This document shows, one piece after another, positions 61,301-64,000 of a DNA stretch of 64,000 bases. The stretch covers positions 4,505,001 through 4,569,000 of the forward strand of contig NW_024067666.1 in the NCBI RefSeq assembly GCF_009389715.1, given 5' to 3'. Every line of letters begins with the position of its first letter. The stretch's first letter is position 1. The position numbers were made by a program, and so were the translations under genes. The notes under the pieces were generated by a model. It was not told the origin of the DNA. It ran no database searches and was given only the letters and a program-made list of their open reading frames with translations. Origin of the DNA: Phoenix dactylifera (lineage: Eukaryota > Streptophyta > Magnoliopsida > Arecales > Arecaceae).

Positions 61301-64000
61301 ATTCTCTATTCTAGCTAGAATAGGATTTGAACTGTTCATGGAATAGGAACAATGTAATAGGAGCAGGGTCTTGTGACAAATATGTTTTGAGTGGTTGAGT
61401 GGCCCAATTTGTGCCAAGTGGGATACAATCAAAACTTTGGAGGGAGAAAGTTGTTAGATGTCAAGTGTTGTTGGTGGGTGTGTGATAATATGGTCGATGT
61501 CCGTAGTTGTTTTGGTCTAGTAATGGAGGGAAATCAAAATAGTGGTCAGTTGTGTTTGAAATTGAGTAGGAGTCGAGTATACGATCAACTCTGGGTTCTA
61601 TTACTAGAATCAGGATCTTAATGCTATGCATTGGTGAATGATTTTGTGTTCTACTCAATGTTGCAGGGACCTGGACATGAGAATCCAATTTATTTGCATA
61701 TTCTGCAAATAGTAATAATAAGATATGGAGACATATAGAAAAATGGTTTTTTTATAAAATATACTTAAATTTTCATAATTTATTAAATGAAAACATTGAA
61801 CAAGACATTATAAAATGATAAATATTCGGATAAAATATTGATAGTGTAATGCACCTGTTGTAACTTTTATTTTTAAATTTCTGCTACAAAACTTGTTTGT
61901 ATAAGCAGGTTGCGGGCAGATAAAACCGGACATGGGGACTCGGGTCTGGGTGCATTTATGTTTCATTAGTTAGTTACATAAACAAGCAGCATAAAAATAA
62001 TAAATAGATGATGCGTTGCATTTTTCTTTTTGCTCCTTTTGTAGCTGGCATAAGCTGTCTACTTTTCTTTTTAAATGCTTGTATAGCCACTTACCATTTA
62101 GCACTAGAGGCCACATGATAAGGGTCGCAATTGCCTATTATAATAAATTTCAGAAGGTGTCTAGATAGGATGTTAACTGGCTATAGCTTTCAGCTAAGGA
62201 TGAAGCTGGTATTTTGGTTCCAGAAAATCCCCAACCTCCCATGATTGGTGGATCTAAACCCAATTTATATCAAGAATGCGTAGATGCACTTTTTACCCTG
62301 CCATCAACCCATCAGTACACATTTTCCTGTTATTGGGGTTAGGCAAAACAATGAACAATGGAAGAGAGAGCGCTGAGCAGCAGATGAGAAAGCAAAGGGA
62401 TTTTGGATGGTAGACTAGTAGTATTTCTAGACTAGATTTCTTGTATCTTCTTCTCTCTATTTCCCCTCCATTCCTTTCCTTTTCCATGCCTAGACTCCTC
62501 TTTTTTGAGCTTGGATTTGCAAAGAGTGGTGTTAGATTCACCTTTAGCAGAGTGTAACAGTTCACCGACTCAAAAATCCTGATAGGCATCGTATTTGGTG
62601 CGTATCCCATGTGTCTGATATGTATCGATACTCGAATAAATATTGACACGGCACTTTGGGGTTGGATACACATATCCAAGTATAATTGGTTCTAAAAGGA
62701 GTAAAATATTAGTTTTGAGGTGCTGTAATTTGATTTTGGCCTTAACCGATCATGGTAGAGCAGGCTGGTTGCATTTTAGAGAGAGTGTAATGACCCTGGG
62801 TCTAATGTTGGAGTTACAATTCTTTGAAGTGATTATAGCCTTAGGGTCTTTGTGCATCTTGTAAGTTTTTTAACTAATAAAACTCATATTGTTTCTCTCT
62901 CCAATTTTATTCTTTTGCATACATATTCCATATACATTGGTGCTTGTTCATATTGATCCTGCATATTGGATGATCCTCCTATGTAGTGATCGTTGTTGTT
63001 CGACAAACATTTCCATTAACCAAGCATCTTTTTTTTTTTTTTTTTTGCATCTTACCTCATGGCTTTTATTAGACAAGTATCTATTGCTTGAGTCTAGTGC
63101 GCACATGAAGAATTTGACCTTTCTTGTAACTTCATTCTCAATATTACTTGTTTACTCTAGACGTGTGGTTGGGTTATCCTGATTCCAAAATTCCACCATC
63201 TTGCTTCAAAAGCTCCAAGCTGCTTTTTATGGAGGGCATCTTCAGTAAAACAGGAGCGTCTTTGCATTCAGACTTCCCACTTTCTTATTTCTACCTTCCC
63301 CAAATAAGTAACTTTGCATTTGTGACTGATTCATGTTTATATCTCAGTTTTAAACTAGTTATATCTGCAATCCTTCCATTTTGTTTGAGCAACACCACCT
63401 TTTTTAAATGCCCCCATATCCTAGTTCTTTGGACTCTTGTACACTACCCTATACTTTTGTTTGTTGTCAATGGCTTATCCCTAAGCCCAAACTGCATGTG
63501 TAATCATGCCATTGTACAAGCTGTTCTGACAACTAGTGTTTGAAATCACGAGGCTGATGCACAGCCACTGGAAATGCATTTTTTTTTTTACTTTGGAATT
63601 ATTGCATCTTGATGATTCCCCAGATGATTTTTTTTTCAAATGTTATTTTTTTAAAAAGCCTTAGATATGAAGACTGGAAGGCAACTTTTTTTTTCCTCTT
63701 AGCTTACATAATCTGATTTATGAGGGATTGAAGACTAATATGTTCATGAGGCGGTGCTTAGATATGTTTGAATTTTATAAAGTAGTAAAGGTCAAAGACA
63801 ATTCAACTTGAGTTTCAATTGCTTCAAATCTTTTTGTGACTTGGATCTTTGGTCATACATATCTCAATGTCTTCTCATGTTTCATCACATCTACTTAGAA
63901 CTCTGGTTTCCTAAACTTTTGCCAAAATCTTAGAACCGTTTGCAAATGTGCAAACAATCCACAAATTAGTTTAAATTTTTCAAGATTTTGTGGAACTTTT
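58330..64000. other. Right end, no recognisable gene
   Basis: AT-rich sequence with only short, unrecognised frames. A plastid psaB fragment lies at 59993-60106. 59298-60050 begins TGTTGGGGAAG and may be part of an old repeat, family unknown. If the start at 58165 is real, much of this would be its introns. Confidence 0.5.
59993..60106 (+). other. Plastid psaB fragment in nuclear DNA (NUPT)
   Basis: Plus-strand translation gives [18 protein letters not shown] followed by [11 protein letters not shown] and GHLVHIA, matching photosystem I PsaB near its mid-N-terminal part, with a few changes ([10 protein letters not shown] for the AWTGHLVHVA I recall). Similarity stops sharply on both sides. 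About 113 bp remain, with no gene context, so it is a nuclear insertion of plastid DNA. Confidence 0.9.

Noticed and set aside
62293-62679. 128-codon minus-strand frame
   Set aside because: Low-complexity, no homology recognised, no splice or promoter context.
63148-63543. 131-codon plus-strand frame
   Set aside because: Composition resembles translated AT-rich non-coding DNA; no known motif.
1-64000. CRISPR arrays, operons, rRNA or intact tRNA genes
   Set aside because: None seen; the window is plant nuclear DNA with spliced genes, and tRNA-like boxes belong to SINEs.

Overview
The window looks like nuclear DNA of a flowering plant, most likely a monocot and possibly a palm. It is AT-rich and non-coding for the most part, with long GT-AG introns, plastid transit peptides and plant transposons (Au-type SINE, tRNA-derived SINEs, LINE 3' ends, Harbinger-like MITEs). 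The species is inference; no marker here names it.

Five host genes can be rebuilt exon by exon with all splice phases consistent. (1) Minus, 9794 to 1797 and running off the left edge: plastid TypA/BipA-type translational GTPase, first 405 codons in eight exons. (2) Plus, 13665-22443: a large plant-type protein of unknown function (1187 aa, three exons, 5.1-kb first intron) with internal repeats and a short coiled coil. (3) Minus, 30716-24277: plastid ferredoxin-sulfite reductase (eight exons, 637 aa); its last exon has an in-frame TGA followed by 48 further open codons of conserved-looking extension ending in TAA. (4) Minus, 37537-34370: guanylate kinase with a kelch-like N-terminal half (nine coding exons, 365 aa); the start codon is the last three bases of its exon. 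(5) Minus, 44994-44115: group-4-type remorin (two exons, 259 aa).

Between them are fossils and insertions: a LINE 3' end at 12.05-13.3 kb and a second at 38.7-39.2 kb, three SINEs (2.74, 10.14 and 24.4 kb), two Harbinger-type MITEs with TAA/TTA target duplications (30.2 and 45.9 kb), a decayed PPR-DYW gene end (48.7-49.35 kb), two short plastid DNA insertions (atpB at 52.1 kb, psaB at 60.0 kb), and tandem duplications in the TypA and guanylate kinase introns, at 32.7 kb and in a promoter/leader at 56.6-57.1 kb. From about 49.4 kb to the right edge gene content is poor and uncertain: one orphan exon-like segment (54.5 kb, plus), a duplicated leader with a TATA box (57.1 kb, minus), and a possible gene start (58.1 kb, plus).

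The genes are independent nuclear loci; TypA and sulfite reductase are both plastid-targeted, but nothing suggests a shared pathway. I found no clear new multi-gene system. The most interesting single point is the leaky-context TGA (TGA-C) in the sulfite reductase gene.
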